The notes under the pieces: model-generated
Told to the model about the DNA's origin: nothing
What the model saw: only the letters and a program-made list of their open reading frames with translations
Database searches by the model: none
In this document: positions 62,667-64,000 of the stretch, piece after piece
Numbering within the stretch: position 1 is the stretch's first letter
Layout: each line of letters opens with the position of its first letter
Position numbers and translations under genes: made by a program
Assembly (NCBI RefSeq): GCF_900129935.1
Contig: NZ_FQXJ01000003.1
Span: 854,566 to 918,565, forward strand
DNA: 64,000 bases
Reading direction: 5' to 3'
Origin: Desulfosporosinus lacus DSM 15449
GTDB lineage: Bacteria > Bacillota > Desulfitobacteriia > Desulfitobacteriales > Desulfitobacteriaceae

Positions 62667-63983
62667 ATGAATTTGAATTTGAATTTGTATAAAATAAAGA
62701 GATTATTTAAAGGCAATTTTGCTAAAAATGTATTGATAATCACTGGTGGAACAGCTATAGCACAAGTAATTAATACTTTATTATCTCCGATCATTACAAG
62801 AATATATCCCCCAGAACAATATGGAGTGCTAACAGTTTATGCTTCTATATTAAGCATATCTGTAATTATAGGTTCACTTAAATACGAATGGGGGATTCCT
62901 ATTGCCGATGATGATGATATAGCAATCAATGTATTAAGTTTAAGTGTGATTATATTATTTATTGTTACAGTATTGATAACGATAATACTAATATTTGTTG
63001 GAGATGTGTTCTTAAGGTTATTTGATGGAGAAGTCTTAATAGAGTTTAAGTTTATTATTCCATTAGGACTCTTTTTTACTGGATTATATAACATTTTCAC
63101 ACAATGGTCTTATAGAAAACAAGATTATAAGTCTATTTCGAAAACTAAATTCACTCAAGCTATCACTCAAAATATAGTTAAGATTTGCTGTGGATTAATG
63201 AATCTAGGTCCAATAGGTCTTATTCTGGGTAATATATTTGGACAAAGCGCCGGCATAACAACTTTATCTATGCCTTTAATAAAAAAAGACAAAGGATTAT
63301 TTACGAAGATAAATATAAAGGATATTTATAGATGTGCTAAAAGATATATAAAATTTCCAATATACTCAGCTCCAGGGCAATTTTTAAATATTACGGGTCT
63401 ACAGTTACCAGTTTTATTTATAACATTATTATATGGTAATACGATTGTGGGTTTATATGGATTAGCGAATAGTATAGTAAGTATACCAATGAATTTAATT
63501 GGAAATTCAATAGCTGATGTGTTTTATGGAGAAGCAGCAGCTATAGGTAAAAGTGATCCACGAAGATTAAAGGATTTATCTTTTAATTTACTTAGAAGGT
63601 CAGCATTAATAGGAGCCACCCCTTTAATAGTTTTGCTATTATTTGGACCACTTTTGTTTTCATTTATATTTGGTGAAATTTGGCGCGAGGCTGGAATTTT
63701 TGCAAGAATAATTTCTTTTTTAGTATTTACAAGGCTTATATTCACACCCATAACTAGAATATTTTCTGTCTATGAGAAACAAAAAGAATCGCTTGTTTTG
63801 GATGGATTGAGAGCTTTATTAGTTTTAATAGTTTTTTGTGTTTCTAAGTTACTATTATTAAATTCATATTGGTCAATTGCCCTATATGCAATAGCTATGT
63901 CGTTTGTTTATTTATTAACATATCTTTATGCTCATAAGGTGCTAAATGCGGAGATCAGCAGAATGGATAATTTAGTGAATTAA
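62667..63983 (+). CDS. Wzx-type polysaccharide flippase
   Basis: 438 residues with about 12 membrane segments and no catalytic motif. TGGTAIAQVINTLLSPIITR and YPPEQYGVLTVYASILSI are typical of the MOP/Wzx family. Flips lipid-linked repeat units to the outside. ATG 62667 has AGGAG very close (3-4 bases); the TTG at 62673 would have better spacing. AT-rich like its neighbour. No polymerase (Wzy) is seen before the window ends. Confidence 0.9.
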   Translation: MNLNLNLYKIKRLFKGNFAKNVLIITGGTAIAQVINTLLSPIITRIYPPEQYGVLTVYASILSISVIIGSLKYEWGIPIADDDDIAINVLSLSVIILFIVTVLITIILIFVGDVFLRLFDGEVLIEFKFIIPLGLFFTGLYNIFTQWSYRKQDYKSISKTKFTQAITQNIVKICCGLMNLGPIGLILGNIFGQSAGITTLSMPLIKKDKGLFTKINIKDIYRCAKRYIKFPIYSAPGQFLNITGLQLPVLFITLLYGNTIVGLYGLANSIVSIPMNLIGNSIADVFYGEAAAIGKSDPRRLKDLSFNLLRRSALIGATPLIVLLLFGPLLFSFIFGEIWREAGIFARIISFLVFTRLIFTPITRIFSVYEKQKESLVLDGLRALLVLIVFCVSKLLLLNSYWSIALYAIAMSFVYLLTYLYAHKVLNAEISRMDNLVN

Positions 63984-64000
63984 CTTACTTGATCGTTGTT

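Overview
The window looks like a chromosomal segment of a spore-forming, anaerobic Bacillota, most like the Desulfosporosinus/Desulfitobacterium group. The reasons are the order maf-radC-mreBCD-mrdA-minCDE-rodA-spoIVFA-spoIVFB followed by the paired radical SAM/DUF2344 genes and rng, strong AGGAGG-type ribosome binding sites with frequent TTG and GTG starts, and a cell-wall-binding-repeat surface protein. The species cannot be fixed from the sequence alone.

Layout. 1-400: end of a cluster of large nested-palindrome repeats. 0.4-5.4 kb: aspartase (aspA), two small unknown genes and a BlaI/BlaR1-type pair with its operator. 5.9-12.2 kb: an accessory region with a RelE/HigB-like toxin-antitoxin pair, a three-gene operon containing an MqsR-like toxin, an MqsA-like antitoxin and an unknown third protein, decayed pieces of two tyrosine recombinases, an IS66 transposase and an rRNA methyltransferase, a 77-bp direct repeat, and a nitroreductase. 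12.6-32.4 kb: the conserved cell-shape, division and sporulation block. Its intergenic gaps are filled with dispersed palindromic TTCG/CGAA repeats and minisatellites, and it is interrupted by a TnpB-family gene followed by a strongly structured non-coding stretch. 32.5-34.5 kb: a small coiled-coil gene, a 37-residue membrane peptide, a decayed phage terminase small subunit and a Fic protein. 34.8-37.4 kb: a large secreted cell-wall-binding protein. 37.6-64 kb: a surface polysaccharide locus with an SGNH-like protein, a Wzz/CpsD pair, a very large hybrid sensor kinase convergent with an OmpR-type regulator, and then about 16 kb of sugar-nucleotide, glycosyltransferase and export genes that become markedly AT-rich towards the right end.

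How the genes work together. MreBCD, PBP2 and RodA form the elongation machinery; MinCDE places the septum; SpoIVFA/B activate late mother-cell sigma factor during sporulation. In the right half, WecB and WecC would supply UDP-ManNAcA; CapD-like dehydratase, an epimerase, a formyltransferase and an acyltransferase would make modified sugars; an initiating phosphosugar transferase and several glycosyltransferases build the repeat unit; a Wzx flippase exports it; Wzz/CpsD control chain length; deacetylase, pyruvyltransferase and a heparinase-II/III-like enzyme modify it.

Most notable for follow-up: the palindromic element whose two copies show paired compensatory changes, the TnpB-like gene lacking a zinc ribbon with a downstream structured RNA candidate, the three-gene MqsRA-like operon, and an SGNH-fold protein that has lost its catalytic serine and histidine.
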